Shown here: positions 43,258 to 52,040 of the stretch, one piece after another
Position numbering within the stretch: position 1 is the first letter of the stretch
Layout: every line of letters begins with the position of its first letter
From: Nonomuraea spiralis
Lineage (GTDB): Bacteria > Actinomycetota > Actinomycetes > Streptosporangiales > Streptosporangiaceae
NCBI RefSeq assembly: GCF_014648435.1
Contig: NZ_BMRC01000035.1
Location: forward strand, 1 to 64,000
DNA: 64,000 nucleotides
Reading direction: 5' to 3'
Program-made: the position numbers and the translations under genes
Notes under the pieces: model-generated
What the model was told of the DNA's origin: nothing
The model's database searches: none
What the model saw: only the letters and a program-made list of their open reading frames with translations

Positions 43258-44264
43258 GCCAGCACCTCCGCGCGCCAACTCAACACCTTCGTCTCGTGCG
43301 GTCCGAGCGACAGGGCGCTCCCGTTGTCCACGGCGGCGGCCAGGCCGTCGGTCGGCATGCCGGCGAACGGTTCGAGCCCCAGCGTGTAGGCCCGGCCCCA
43401 CCAGGGGTAACCGGTGGACGCGCCGAGCTCCTGCCACATCCACAGGTAGGGGAGGAGCGCCGCATCCCACTCCACCCGCATACCGATATCCCCCGAAATT
43501 TCGTACCAACCCTCGGTGAATCCTGTGAGGTAGACGATGTCGCTCGGCCCGCCCCGCTCCGGCACCACGCTCAGATCCGTCTCCCCGCCCCCGTCGGCGG
43601 GCACCACCGGCCACCGCCACGGCCCGCCGGGCCGCACCCGGCGCCCTGCCGGGTTGATCGGGCCCGCGTGCGGGATCACCCTGACCCCCTCGGGCAGCCG
43701 GATCCGCGCCCCGGCCCGCAGGAACGGCAGCCCGTAGACGATGTGCTGCCCCCACATGGCGTGCAGCGTGAGGTCCGACTCGTTGGTCGCCCGCCCTTCG
43801 ACCTCCAGCGCGGCCGTCCCAGAGCGGAGCCTGAACACCTTCTCCACCCGGTACGGCAACCGCCGCGTCCGTACGCCGAGCCGCACCGCGACCTCCTCCT
43901 CGGAGTCGGCCACGACCTCGCACGACCACGGCAGCCCGGCGACCTCGCCGTGCTGGGCGAGGCGGGCGCCCCGGTACTCGCTGGGCGCGCCGCCGTTGGG
44001 GAAGGCCTCCTGCCAGCCGCCCTCGTAGTGGTCGACGAACTGGGCGACGTCGTCGGCCGCGCCGTGACGGTGGTCGCGCGGATCCCGCAGGCCCTGCGGC
44101 GAGAGCCAGACGAAGTCGGTGTCGGTGGGTTTGTGGAGGAACTCCACCACGTCCCCGCCCTTGTCCGGCACGACGGTCACGCGCAACCGCTCGTTCTCCA
44201 GCGTGACCGCCCGCAGCCCGTCGAGGGTGAGGTGCCGCAGGCGCGCCGCCCAGTTACGCCTCAC
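43254..44264 (-). CDS. Aldose-1-epimerase-like protein (DUF4432-like)
   Basis: A 336-residue protein with the galactose-mutarotase fold: LENERLRVTVVPDKGGDVVE near the start, then YEGGWQEAFPNGG, LHAMWGQHIVYG (catalytic His region) and LPYLWMWQELGASTGYPWW near the C terminus with a terminal Glu (GLEPFAGMP). It probably interconverts sugar anomers or handles a related sugar. GTG 44264 overlaps the stop of the upstream secreted-protein gene by four bases, so all three genes are coupled. No signal peptide. Confidence 0.85.
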   Translation of the reverse strand: MRRNWAARLRHLTLDGLRAVTLENERLRVTVVPDKGGDVVEFLHKPTDTDFVWLSPQGLRDPRDHRHGAADDVAQFVDHYEGGWQEAFPNGGAPSEYRGARLAQHGEVAGLPWSCEVVADSEEEVAVRLGVRTRRLPYRVEKVFRLRSGTAALEVEGRATNESDLTLHAMWGQHIVYGLPFLRAGARIRLPEGVRVIPHAGPINPAGRRVRPGGPWRWPVVPADGGGETDLSVVPERGGPSDIVYLTGFTEGWYEISGDIGMRVEWDAALLPYLWMWQELGASTGYPWWGRAYTLGLEPFAGMPTDGLAAAVDNGSALSLGPHETKVLSWRAEVLA

Positions 44265-45430
44265 TCGAACGTCACATCCAGGAACCTTGGCCGGTAGATG
44301 GACACGTCGCGGTAGTGGTCGGTGTTGACGAAGCTGTTGACGTTGTAGGAGACCACCAGGCCGTTCCCGGCGACGTCGGGGTGGGCGTGGGCGTTGTAGG
44401 TGAAGACGTTCCCGCTGGTCTCGGGGGTGGTGTAGACGTGCTGCTTGCCGGTGAAGGGGCCGGTGGGCGAGCAGGAGGAGTAGGCCACGATGTTGGGGCT
44501 GAGCGCTTCGGTCGTGTCATGCGTGATCAGGACATATCCGGATCCGACCCGGGAGACGCTGTACTCGTTCGCCACCCCGCCCATGATCCGGGCCGAGTCC
44601 TTCTCGTCCGGCGACCAGGAGCCGTCGGCCGTACGGAACTCCCAGGCGCCCAGCAGGCTCTGGCCCCTGACCCGGGCGAGGTGCATGTACTTGGTCGCGC
44701 CCAGGTCCTCGACGCCGTACACGTAGGTGTAGCCGCCGTCCTTCAGGATGCCGGAGGCCCAGGAGACGCCGTGGCCCGAGGGCAGGTCGTGCACGCTGAT
44801 CGGCTGGTCGAGCCGGCCGGGTGCGAACCTGGCCACCACGTTGCGGTGCCAGCGCCAGTCCCACGCGCCGGTGCCGAACCGCTCGTACTCCTGGTACGTC
44901 ACCTCGACGACGCCGCCCGCCAGCGTGGCGTCCCCGGCCCAGAACCAGTGTTTGTCGTCCCGGGGCGGCATCACGGCCTCGGGCTTGGCGGCCGTGCCGT
45001 CGTGGACCGTGGACAGCCGCCCGTTCCGCTCGACGGCGAAGGAGTTGTTCAGGAAGACGGTCGTGCCGCCCTCCTCGACGACGGGCGGCCTGGACCCGTC
45101 GGGGTTGACCCGGCCGAGGAAGGTGTCGGAGAACACCCACAACTCGCGGCCGTTCGGCAGCCGCAGCGAGTAGGTGCCGTCGGCTCCCGTCCAGTCGTCC
45201 AGGCGGCTGTTGTCGTCGCCGTACGAGGTGAACAGGCTGGTCAGCCGGGCGTCGACGGAAGCGCCGCGTACGGTGGGCGCGCACGCCGAGACCGGACCGG
45301 ACGGCTGCTGCGTCGCGCCGATCGACGGCGGCACGGGCTTGGGCGGCGCGGCCCACGCCTGCTGCGGAACGGCGATCAGGCCGAGCACCGCGACGGCGAG
45401 GGGGGCGAGGGAGGAGCGGAATCGCGTCAT
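44261..45430 (-). CDS. Secreted DUF5005/DUF4185-like protein
   Basis: A 389-residue exported protein with a signal peptide (SLAPLAVAVLGLIAVPQQAWA). The mature part resembles the DUF5005/DUF4185 beta-propeller relatives of glycosidases: ELWVFSDTFLGRV, TVFLNNSFAVERNG, WFWAGDATL, SWASGILKDGGYTYVYGVED and NVFTYNAHAHPDV. It probably binds or cleaves an external glycan. ATG 45430 has AGGA seven bases upstream; GTG 45433 is the alternative. It leads the minus-strand operon with the epimerase-like and SDR genes, and a copy of the GntR operator lies 38 bases upstream. Confidence 0.82.
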   Translation of the reverse strand: MTRFRSSLAPLAVAVLGLIAVPQQAWAAPPKPVPPSIGATQQPSGPVSACAPTVRGASVDARLTSLFTSYGDDNSRLDDWTGADGTYSLRLPNGRELWVFSDTFLGRVNPDGSRPPVVEEGGTTVFLNNSFAVERNGRLSTVHDGTAAKPEAVMPPRDDKHWFWAGDATLAGGVVEVTYQEYERFGTGAWDWRWHRNVVARFAPGRLDQPISVHDLPSGHGVSWASGILKDGGYTYVYGVEDLGATKYMHLARVRGQSLLGAWEFRTADGSWSPDEKDSARIMGGVANEYSVSRVGSGYVLITHDTTEALSPNIVAYSSCSPTGPFTGKQHVYTTPETSGNVFTYNAHAHPDVAGNGLVVSYNVNSFVNTDHYRDVSIYRPRFLDVTFE

Positions 45431-45467
45431 CACCGGTTCCTAAGGGGCTGGGGAGTCCCTACAGTTC

Positions 45468-45484
45468 TAGTCATTAGATCACTT
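45468..45484. promoter_or_regulatory. Second GntR-type operator
   Basis: TAGTCATTAGATCACTT matches the 17-base palindrome at 31699-31715 at 15 positions. It lies between the divergent secreted-protein operon (start 45430) and the ABC-F gene (start 45559). It is nearer the former, so the GntR regulator probably controls that operon. Confidence 0.7.
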
Positions 45485-45558
45485 ACTGTCTAGAGTCCGG
45501 AGATCGCCGGGCCGAAAACCGGGTGCCGACCACGGAAGACGGCCGGTAACCTGCCCGG

Positions 45559-47169
45559 ATGGGCCACGTTGAAGTAGGACATCTGACGTACGTGCTGCCC
45601 GACGGCAGGCCCCTGCTCAACGACGTCTCCTTCCGGATCGGCGACGGTGTCAAGGCGGCGCTCGTCGGGCCCAACGGCGCGGGCAAGACCACCCTCATGC
45701 GCCTGGTCGCCGGTGACCTGGAGCCTGTCGAGGGCGCCGTGACCAGCTCCGGCGGGCTGGGCGTGATGCGCCAGTTCATCGGCAGCGTGCGCGACGGCAG
45801 CAACGTCCGCGACCTGCTGCTCGGCGTCGCCCCGCCGGCCGTGCGGCAGGCGGCCGAGCGGCTCGACGCGGCCGAGCTGGTGATGATGGAGCGCGACGAC
45901 GAGAAGACGCAGATGCGCTACGCGCAGGCCATCAGCGACTACACCGACGCCGGCGGCTACGAGATCGAGGTGCTCTGGGACACCTGCACGGTCGCCGCCC
46001 TCGGCGTCCCGTACGACCGGGTGAAGTACCGCGACGTGGCCACCCTGTCCGGCGGCGAGCAGAAGCGGCTCGTCCTGGAGGCGCTGCTGCGCGGCCCCGA
46101 CCAGACCCTGCTGCTCGACGAGCCCGACAACTACCTCGACGTGCCCGGCAAGGAGTGGCTGGAGCAGCAGCTCAGGGAGACGTCCAAGACCGTGTTGCTG
46201 GTCAGCCACGACCGTCAGCTCCTCGCCAACGCCGCCGACCGCATCGTCACGGTCGAGTCCGGCAACATCTGGATCCACGGCGACGGCTTCGCCACCTACG
46301 GCGAGGCCCGCAAGGCCCGCAACGAGCGGCTCGACGAGCTGCGCAGGCGCTGGGACGAAGAGCACGCCAAGCTCAAGGCCCTGGTCAACATGCTGAAGAA
46401 CAAGGCCAGGTACAACGACGGCATGGCCGCCCCGTACCACGCGGCCCAGACGCGGCTGCGCAGGTTCGTCGAGGCGGGCCCGCCCGAGCAGGCCCCCGGC
46501 GACCAGAACATCAAGATGCGGCTGCGCGGCGGCCGCACCGGCAAGCGCGCGGTCATCTGCGAGGGCCTGGAGCTGACCGGCCTCATGCGCCCGTTCGACC
46601 TGGAGATCTGGTACGGCGAGCGCGTCGCCGTCCTCGGCTCCAACGGCTCGGGCAAGTCCCACTTCCTGCGCCTGCTGGCCGGCGAGCCCGTCACGCACGC
46701 GGGCGTGGCCAGGCTCGGCGCACGCGTGGTGCCTGGGCACTTCGCCCAGACCCACGCCCGCCCCGAGCTGCTCGGCCGCACTCCGGTAGAGATCGTGATG
46801 AACGAGCACGCCAAGCTCAAGAACGAGGCCATGAAGACGCTGGCCCGCTACGAGCTGGCCGGGCTGATCGCCGAGCAGCGGTTCGACACGTTGTCCGGCG
46901 GCCAGCAGGCCCGGCTGCAGATCCTGCTGCTGGAGTTGTCGGGCGCCACGCTGCTCCTGCTCGACGAGCCGACCGACAACCTCGACCTGGCCAGCGCCGA
47001 GGCGCTCCAGGTGGGCCTCGACGCGTTCGACGGCACGGTCATGGCGGTCACCCACGACCGCTGGTTCGCCGCCGACTTCGACCGTTTCCTGGTCTTCGGC
47101 TCCGACGGCACGGTCTACGAGTCGCCCGAGCCGGTGTGGGACGAGACCAGGGTCGTCCGCCGCCGTTAA
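45559..47169 (+). CDS. ABC-F family ATPase
   Basis: A 536-residue soluble protein with two ABC ATPase domains and no membrane segment. Domain 1: Walker A GPNGAGKTT (about residues 36-44), signature LSGGEQKR, Walker B LLLDEPDNYLD. A linker of about 80 residues is rich in charged helix (LDELRRRWDEEHAKLKALV). Domain 2: GSNGSGKSH, LSGGQQAR and LLLDEPTDNLD. ABC-F proteins act on the ribosome, protecting it from antibiotics or rescuing stalled translation. Which applies here cannot be told. The ATG at 45559 opens MGHVEVGHLTY. It is divergent from the secreted-protein operon. Confidence 0.92.
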   Translation: MGHVEVGHLTYVLPDGRPLLNDVSFRIGDGVKAALVGPNGAGKTTLMRLVAGDLEPVEGAVTSSGGLGVMRQFIGSVRDGSNVRDLLLGVAPPAVRQAAERLDAAELVMMERDDEKTQMRYAQAISDYTDAGGYEIEVLWDTCTVAALGVPYDRVKYRDVATLSGGEQKRLVLEALLRGPDQTLLLDEPDNYLDVPGKEWLEQQLRETSKTVLLVSHDRQLLANAADRIVTVESGNIWIHGDGFATYGEARKARNERLDELRRRWDEEHAKLKALVNMLKNKARYNDGMAAPYHAAQTRLRRFVEAGPPEQAPGDQNIKMRLRGGRTGKRAVICEGLELTGLMRPFDLEIWYGERVAVLGSNGSGKSHFLRLLAGEPVTHAGVARLGARVVPGHFAQTHARPELLGRTPVEIVMNEHAKLKNEAMKTLARYELAGLIAEQRFDTLSGGQQARLQILLLELSGATLLLLDEPTDNLDLASAEALQVGLDAFDGTVMAVTHDRWFAADFDRFLVFGSDGTVYESPEPVWDETRVVRRR

Positions 47170-47233
47170 AGAGTTGGTACGCCCGGCGCGTGTCATCTGC
47201 CAGCCGTGCCCATGCACGGGTTATCACGGCAAA

Positions 47234-48034
47234 GTGATCCCGCGTAGCCGAACCGTCAGCCTCCTCGCACTCGGGGCGATCTGCCTCGCCAGTTGTTCAA
47301 GTGAGGACCAGCCAGCCCAATCGCTCAAGCCGCTCGTTCTCAAGGAGCAGGTCTCGAACATCGCCAAGTCCGCCGACGGTTACGCCGTCAACTGGGCGGG
47401 CGTGCTCAGCAACGCCAACCCGTGGCACTTCGGCGAGCACGTGGTGGCCACCATCGTGGGCCGCGACGCCGCCGGCACCGAGGTGGTGCGCATGGACCAG
47501 CCGCTCGACGCCGTGCCGCCGGGCGGCTCCCTGGCCTTCACCGGCCAGGCGTCGGCCGCCGAGAAACCGGTCAAGGTGACCATCCAGTACCGTCCGGCGC
47601 AGTGGCGGTCGGCCGCGCGCATCCCGTCGGCGTTCCAGTCGTTCCCGATCACGCGCGTCCAGACAATGCGCCAAAAAGACGGCTCCTACCTTATTACTGG
47701 ATATGTCGGGAATCCGTATCAATTGCCGGCGAGCAGCCTCGTCGTGAACGCGTTGCTGCGCGACTCGGCAGGCAAACTCCTCGGCGGCGGCAGCACCTTC
47801 GTGGACGACGTGAAGGCCGGCAGCCCGCCCCGGTTCATCCTCACCGTGGCCGGACTGCCCAAGGACATCAAGGTCACCAAGACCGACGTCACCGCGAGGA
47901 CCTGGGGTTCGACCGGCCGCCCGTACGAGGATCTGGCGATGGGCGGCGCGATCCCGATGCACACGATCAAGCCCACCACCGAGCCGTTCGCGGTGGACCG
48001 GGGGAGCGAGGCGATGGCCGGAGTAAAGCAATAA
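47234..48034 (+). CDS. Lipoprotein, FxLYD-like beta domain, unknown function
   Basis: A 266-residue exported protein. The signal peptide with lipobox ICLASC predicts lipid anchoring. The mature part has two beta-rich segments, each with a tandem of strands about unnormalised transport-like chemistry (WAGVLSNANPWHFGEHVVAT, DGSYLITGYVGNPYQLPASS) that resemble the FxLYD-type domains of secreted actinobacterial proteins. GTG 47234 gives a good signal sequence (MIPRSRTVSLLAL); the ribosome site is weak. A short run of AT-rich codons around 47680-47720 stands out from the GC-rich surroundings. Confidence 0.7.
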   Translation: MIPRSRTVSLLALGAICLASCSSEDQPAQSLKPLVLKEQVSNIAKSADGYAVNWAGVLSNANPWHFGEHVVATIVGRDAAGTEVVRMDQPLDAVPPGGSLAFTGQASAAEKPVKVTIQYRPAQWRSAARIPSAFQSFPITRVQTMRQKDGSYLITGYVGNPYQLPASSLVVNALLRDSAGKLLGGGSTFVDDVKAGSPPRFILTVAGLPKDIKVTKTDVTARTWGSTGRPYEDLAMGGAIPMHTIKPTTEPFAVDRGSEAMAGVKQ

Positions 48035-48136
48035 TCGGTATTAGTCATGATAAGGGTTGGTGAATTCGCGGGGTCGCGGTAGACAAGCGGCGGAACCGGT
48101 AGAACTACTAGTTACCGATCCATTACCTTCGGTTAC

Positions 48137-49618
48137 ATGAATGACCGCGTCCTGGTGGAGGCGCTCCGCACCCGTGACCCGGGAGCCCTCGCCGCGCTCT
48201 ACGACACCCACGCGGAGAGCGTCTACCGCTACTGCTGGTCCCTCCTCCTCGACACCGAGAGCGCGCAGGTGGCGCTGCGCGACACGCTGATCGCCGCCGA
48301 GGCGCACGCGGGCGCGCTGACCCAGCCCGACAGGTTCCGGGTCTGGCTGCTCGCCCTCGCCCGGCTCGAATGCCTGCGCCGCAGGATGGCCGCGCCGCCC
48401 GGCGCCGACGAGGCCCTGGCCGAGGCGCCGCCACCGGACGACCCGGCCGACGCCGACCTGCGGATCATGGCCTGGAACGCCGTCGTCAGCCTGCCCGTCG
48501 CCGACCGCGAGGTGCTGGAGCTGGCGACCGGCCACGAGCTCCCCACCGCCGACCTGGCCCAGGTGCTCGCGATCCCGCCGCGCCAGGTCGAACAGGCCCA
48601 GGCGCAGGCCCGCGAGCGCCTGACCGACGCGATCACCGCCGAGATCCTGGCGCGCAAAGGCCCCTACGACTGCCCCCGCCGCGCCCGGATCCTCGCCGGC
48701 TTCTCCGGCGACCTCACCAGAGAGATGCGCGAGGCCCTGGTCAGGCACGTCGCCCGCTGCGAGGTCTGCGCCCCCCACCGCGACCGCCAGGTCTCGGCCG
48801 CCAAGGTCTACCGGCTGCTGCCCGCCGCCGCGCTCCCCGACGCGCTGCGCATCAGGGTCATGAGCTGCTTCGTCGACCCTGAGCTGCTGCCCTACCGCCG
48901 TTACGTCGCCAGGCGTACGGCCTCCCTGGACGCCGCCGGGTTTCCCGTTCCCACGCAGAAGGCGGCTCGAAGGTGGCCTCAGGCGGTGGCGGGCGCGCTG
49001 GCGGCGGTCGCGACCGTGGTGGCGATAGCGGTGATCTTCAACCAGTTCGGCAAGGACAACGGCGGTCTCGCCGGGGTGGCGACCGCGGCGTTCCCCGCCA
49101 CGGGTGAGCCGCCCGGCATCAGACTGCCCTGGCAGCCCGACCCCCAGGACGTGTCGTTGACCGTAGAGCCCATCCTCGACAGCGCCGCCCCCGAGCCGTT
49201 CGGCCTGCTCGGCTCGGCGACGCCCGTGCCGCCGGCCCTGCTCGTGCCCGCGCACGTGACCGCGCACGTCACCACGCCGCCCGGCGAGCCCACCGCCCCC
49301 GAGCCCGCCGAGCCGCAGCCGACGCCCCCCGACGGCCCGACCCAGGTCGAGCCCCCCGGTCCGACGTACGGCGAGCCCGGCCGGCCGACGCACGGGGAGC
49401 CCGGTCATCCGCCGCACGGCGAGCCGGGCCGTCCGCCCCACGGCGAGCCGGGAACGCGTCCTCCCAGCCGCACGCCGCCCGTGCCCACCCCGACCCCGAC
49501 CCCCACCGAGACGCCCGCGCCGACCACCACGCCCTCCGAGACGGCGACCCCCGCGCCCACGCACCCTCCCACGCGCACCCCCACCGAGGAGCCCGTCACG
49601 CCGGTCGAGAGCGGCTGA
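48137..49618 (+). CDS. ECF sigma factor fused to anti-sigma motif, TM and Pro-rich tail
   Basis: A 493-residue multidomain protein. Residues 5-80 match sigma region 2 (DPGALAALYDTHAESVYRYC) and about 110-165 region 4 (PVADREVLELATGHELPTAD, then AIPPRQVEQAQAQARERL). A zinc anti-sigma motif follows (HVARCEVC, H204-x3-C208-x2-C211). A membrane helix lies at about 280-303, then 190 external residues rich in Pro, Thr and Gly with repeats (GEPGRPTH and GEPGHPPH) and a PTPTPTPTETP tail. The sigma part may be tethered and released on a cell-wall signal. ATG 48137 starts MNDRVLVEALR. The next gene begins seven bases after its stop. Confidence 0.82.
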   Translation: MNDRVLVEALRTRDPGALAALYDTHAESVYRYCWSLLLDTESAQVALRDTLIAAEAHAGALTQPDRFRVWLLALARLECLRRRMAAPPGADEALAEAPPPDDPADADLRIMAWNAVVSLPVADREVLELATGHELPTADLAQVLAIPPRQVEQAQAQARERLTDAITAEILARKGPYDCPRRARILAGFSGDLTREMREALVRHVARCEVCAPHRDRQVSAAKVYRLLPAAALPDALRIRVMSCFVDPELLPYRRYVARRTASLDAAGFPVPTQKAARRWPQAVAGALAAVATVVAIAVIFNQFGKDNGGLAGVATAAFPATGEPPGIRLPWQPDPQDVSLTVEPILDSAAPEPFGLLGSATPVPPALLVPAHVTAHVTTPPGEPTAPEPAEPQPTPPDGPTQVEPPGPTYGEPGRPTHGEPGHPPHGEPGRPPHGEPGTRPPSRTPPVPTPTPTPTETPAPTTTPSETATPAPTHPPTRTPTEEPVTPVESG

Positions 49619-49625
49619 GCGGGCC

Positions 49626-50282
49626 GTGGAGGCGTTCGAGGTGCGCCAGGACCCGCACTTAGGCTGCCGGGTCTGCCCGCTGCCCGTCCCGCGGAGGGTG
49701 GCCGAGCTGGTGCCGAGAGGTCACCGCGTCGACTGGCCGACCTGGCTCGACCATGGCCCGCGCATGCTGCGCCACGTGCTCGACCTGTGCCGCCTGCGCA
49801 CCGCGCGCGGCCTGGCCGTCCTGTCGTGGCTGGCCGGGGGCCCGCAGCCGGACGAGCTCGACTGGCTCTGGGACGCCCGCCGCCTGACCGGCCCCCGCCA
49901 GGAACGCATGTACGGCGCCGCAGCCGCCGTTCCCGATCCCGTGCTCGGCCTGGTGACGGCCAACTGGACCTGGGTGCTCGACACCTGCCACGGCGGCCGG
50001 GTCACCGCCGCCTACCTGGCGGGCACCGCGTACCCGGGTGACGGGCACGCGGCCGCCGACGCCACGATGACCCTGTTCCAGACCTACGACCGGCATCCCG
50101 AGGCCAGGCCGGCCATCGCGGCGGCGTGGGCCACGGGCCGGGTGACCGCCGACTGGTGCAAGGCGGCCGAGTTGCACGCCGCGTACGGCGGCCGGCCGCC
50201 CGTTTTCACGTACCCGAGAGCCGCGCGTCCGGCGGTCGCCGGCATCCGTCCGTGGATCGAACGCCTGTTCCGCCTGCGCTGA
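49626..50282 (+). CDS. Hypothetical protein coupled to the sigma-factor gene
   Basis: A 218-residue protein I do not recognise. GTG 49626 starts seven bases after the sigma-factor stop, so it is probably translated with it. It is rich in Trp and Arg and has no signal peptide or membrane helix. A CRVCPLP pair near the N terminus and isolated cysteines later (LDLCRLR, LDTCHGG, DWCKAAE) could bind a metal. It may be a cytoplasmic partner of the sigma protein, but only its position supports that. Confidence 0.65.
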   Translation: MEAFEVRQDPHLGCRVCPLPVPRRVAELVPRGHRVDWPTWLDHGPRMLRHVLDLCRLRTARGLAVLSWLAGGPQPDELDWLWDARRLTGPRQERMYGAAAAVPDPVLGLVTANWTWVLDTCHGGRVTAAYLAGTAYPGDGHAAADATMTLFQTYDRHPEARPAIAAAWATGRVTADWCKAAELHAAYGGRPPVFTYPRAARPAVAGIRPWIERLFRLR

Positions 50283-50349
50283 CTACGTTACGTGAGCGCA
50301 CGCGCGGGAACTGTGTGCATAGAGTAACCATCTGTTTTCAGGGGGACTT

Positions 50350-51456
50350 ATGCGCTCAATTCGGGCCGGACTCCTGGCGTGCGCCCTGCTTTTCACCTTG
50401 TGTCCGCCGGTGGCGGCCGACCCCGTGCCGTCGGCCAGGGACGTGAAGAAGGCGCGCGAGACCGCCCGCCACCGGTCGAAGGAGCTGGGGGTGGCCAGTG
50501 CCGGGCTGGCGGTGGCCCAGTCCCGGCTGGACGAGCTGGCGGCCGGCGTGGAACGGCAGGTGGAGGCGTACAACGGCGAGCTGGTCCGGCTCCGGGTGGC
50601 CGAACAGGCGTACGCGCAGGCCAAGGAGCGGCAGACGGCGGCCGGCGCCGAGGCCGAGCGGGCCCGGCAGGCCGTCGCCCTGCTCGCGGCGGAGAGCTAT
50701 GGCGGCATGACGGCCGTGGACCCCATGGTCGGCATGCTCATCGACGAAGGCGGCACGGACGGCTTCCTGCACCGGGCGAGCGTGCTCGACCACCTTGGCG
50801 ACGAGCGGTCTGAGATCCTGCGCAGGATGCGCGACGCCCAGGAGGTGGCCACCATCCTGGGCAAGCAGGCACAGAACGCCTACGACACCCAGCAGGCGGC
50901 CTCGGAGCGCGCCCGGCGGGCGAAGCTCGCCGCGGAGGCGGCAGTGGCCCGGCAGCGCCGCGAGACGCGGACCCTGCGCCTGGAACGGAAGGAACTGCAA
51001 CAGCGGGTGAACGCCGCCCGCAGCCGAGCCGAGCTGCTGGCCAGGCGGCGGACGGTGGCACTGTCCGCGGCCGGCCTCGCGGCGGGCTCGGCGGGCGGCA
51101 ACCTGGCCGCCAACTGGGCGCTGACCCAGCTCGGCAAGCCGTACGTGTGGGCCGCCGCCGGCCCCGACACCTACGACTGCTCCGGACTCGTGATGCGTGC
51201 CTGGGAACAGGTGGGCGTGCGCCTCGACCACTGGACCGGGACCCAGTGGACCTCCGGCCCGCACGTGCCGCTGGACCAGCTGCGCCGCGGCGACCTGCTG
51301 TTCTTCGGCCGGATCACCGACGACCCCGGGACGATCCACCACGTCGGCATCTACGTCGGCCAGGGCCAGATGGTGCACGCGCCGCAGACCGGCGACGTCG
51401 TGCGGGTGGCCTCGATCTGGAGAGGGGACCTGGTGGGCGCCACCAGGCCCCAGTGA
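50350..51456 (+). CDS. Secreted NlpC/P60 peptidoglycan hydrolase
   Basis: A 368-residue exported cell-wall enzyme. A signal peptide (residues 1-24) is followed by about 210 residues of coiled coil (RHRSKELGVASAGLAVAQ, RARRAKLAAEAAVARQRRE), as in RipA/P60 relatives. The C-terminal NlpC/P60 domain has the catalytic Cys in DTYDCSGLVMRAW, the His in IHHVGIYVG and the third polar residue in MVHAPQTGD. It should cut the D-Glu/meso-DAP bond in peptidoglycan stem peptides. ATG 50350 follows AGGGGG. It lies convergent to the pyrophosphatase gene, three bases apart. Confidence 0.92.
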   Translation: MRSIRAGLLACALLFTLCPPVAADPVPSARDVKKARETARHRSKELGVASAGLAVAQSRLDELAAGVERQVEAYNGELVRLRVAEQAYAQAKERQTAAGAEAERARQAVALLAAESYGGMTAVDPMVGMLIDEGGTDGFLHRASVLDHLGDERSEILRRMRDAQEVATILGKQAQNAYDTQQAASERARRAKLAAEAAVARQRRETRTLRLERKELQQRVNAARSRAELLARRRTVALSAAGLAAGSAGGNLAANWALTQLGKPYVWAAAGPDTYDCSGLVMRAWEQVGVRLDHWTGTQWTSGPHVPLDQLRRGDLLFFGRITDDPGTIHHVGIYVGQGQMVHAPQTGDVVRVASIWRGDLVGATRPQ

Positions 51457-51459
51457 GGA

Positions 51460-51954
51460 TCAGTGGTGGTGACCCGCGTCCTTGGCCCGCTGGAACGAGC
51501 GCTCGATCTCGGCCTCGGCCTCGATGCGGCCGACCCAGTTGGCGCCCTCGACGGACTTGCCGGGCTCAAGGTCCTTGTAGACCTCGAAGAAGTGCTGGAT
51601 CTCCAGCCGGTCGAACTCCGACACGTGGTGGATGTCCTGGATGTGGTGCATCCGGGGGTCGGTCGAGGGGACGCACAGGACCTTGTCGTCGCCGCCCTTC
51701 TCGTCGGTCATCCGGAACATGCCGACCGCGCGGCAGGTGATGTAGCACCCCGGGAACGTCGGCTCCTGGAGCAGCACCAGCGCGTCGAGCGGGTCGCCGT
51801 CCTCGCCGAGCGTGTGCTCGATGAAGCCGTAGTCGGCGGGGTACTGCGTGGAGGTGAACAGGAGCCGGTCCAGCCTGATCTTCCCGGTCTCATGGTCCAC
51901 TTCGTACTTGTTCCGTTGCCCCTTGGGAATCTCAACGACAACGTCGAACTCCAC
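51460..51954 (-). CDS. ppa: Inorganic pyrophosphatase
   Basis: A 164-residue family I pyrophosphatase, which hydrolyses PPi and drives biosynthesis. Signatures: EIPKGQRNKYEVD near the start, the metal site DGDPLDALVL (about residues 52-61), MTDEKGGDDKVLCVP and EVYKDLEPGKSVEG. A C-terminal His tail (AGHHH) is natural. GTG 51954 was chosen because GGAGG lies seven bases upstream and the family begins VEFDVVVEIP. It is divergent from the dacB-like gene and convergent with the P60 gene. Confidence 0.95.
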   Translation of the reverse strand: MEFDVVVEIPKGQRNKYEVDHETGKIRLDRLLFTSTQYPADYGFIEHTLGEDGDPLDALVLLQEPTFPGCYITCRAVGMFRMTDEKGGDDKVLCVPSTDPRMHHIQDIHHVSEFDRLEIQHFFEVYKDLEPGKSVEGANWVGRIEAEAEIERSFQRAKDAGHHH

Positions 51955-52040
51955 CGCGGTTCCTCCGCTCAAGGCCCCCGGGAAGTCCCGGCTGGGCGTT
52001 AATGTCTCGTAGGCGAACACCAGGAGAGAGGTCAGGCGAC

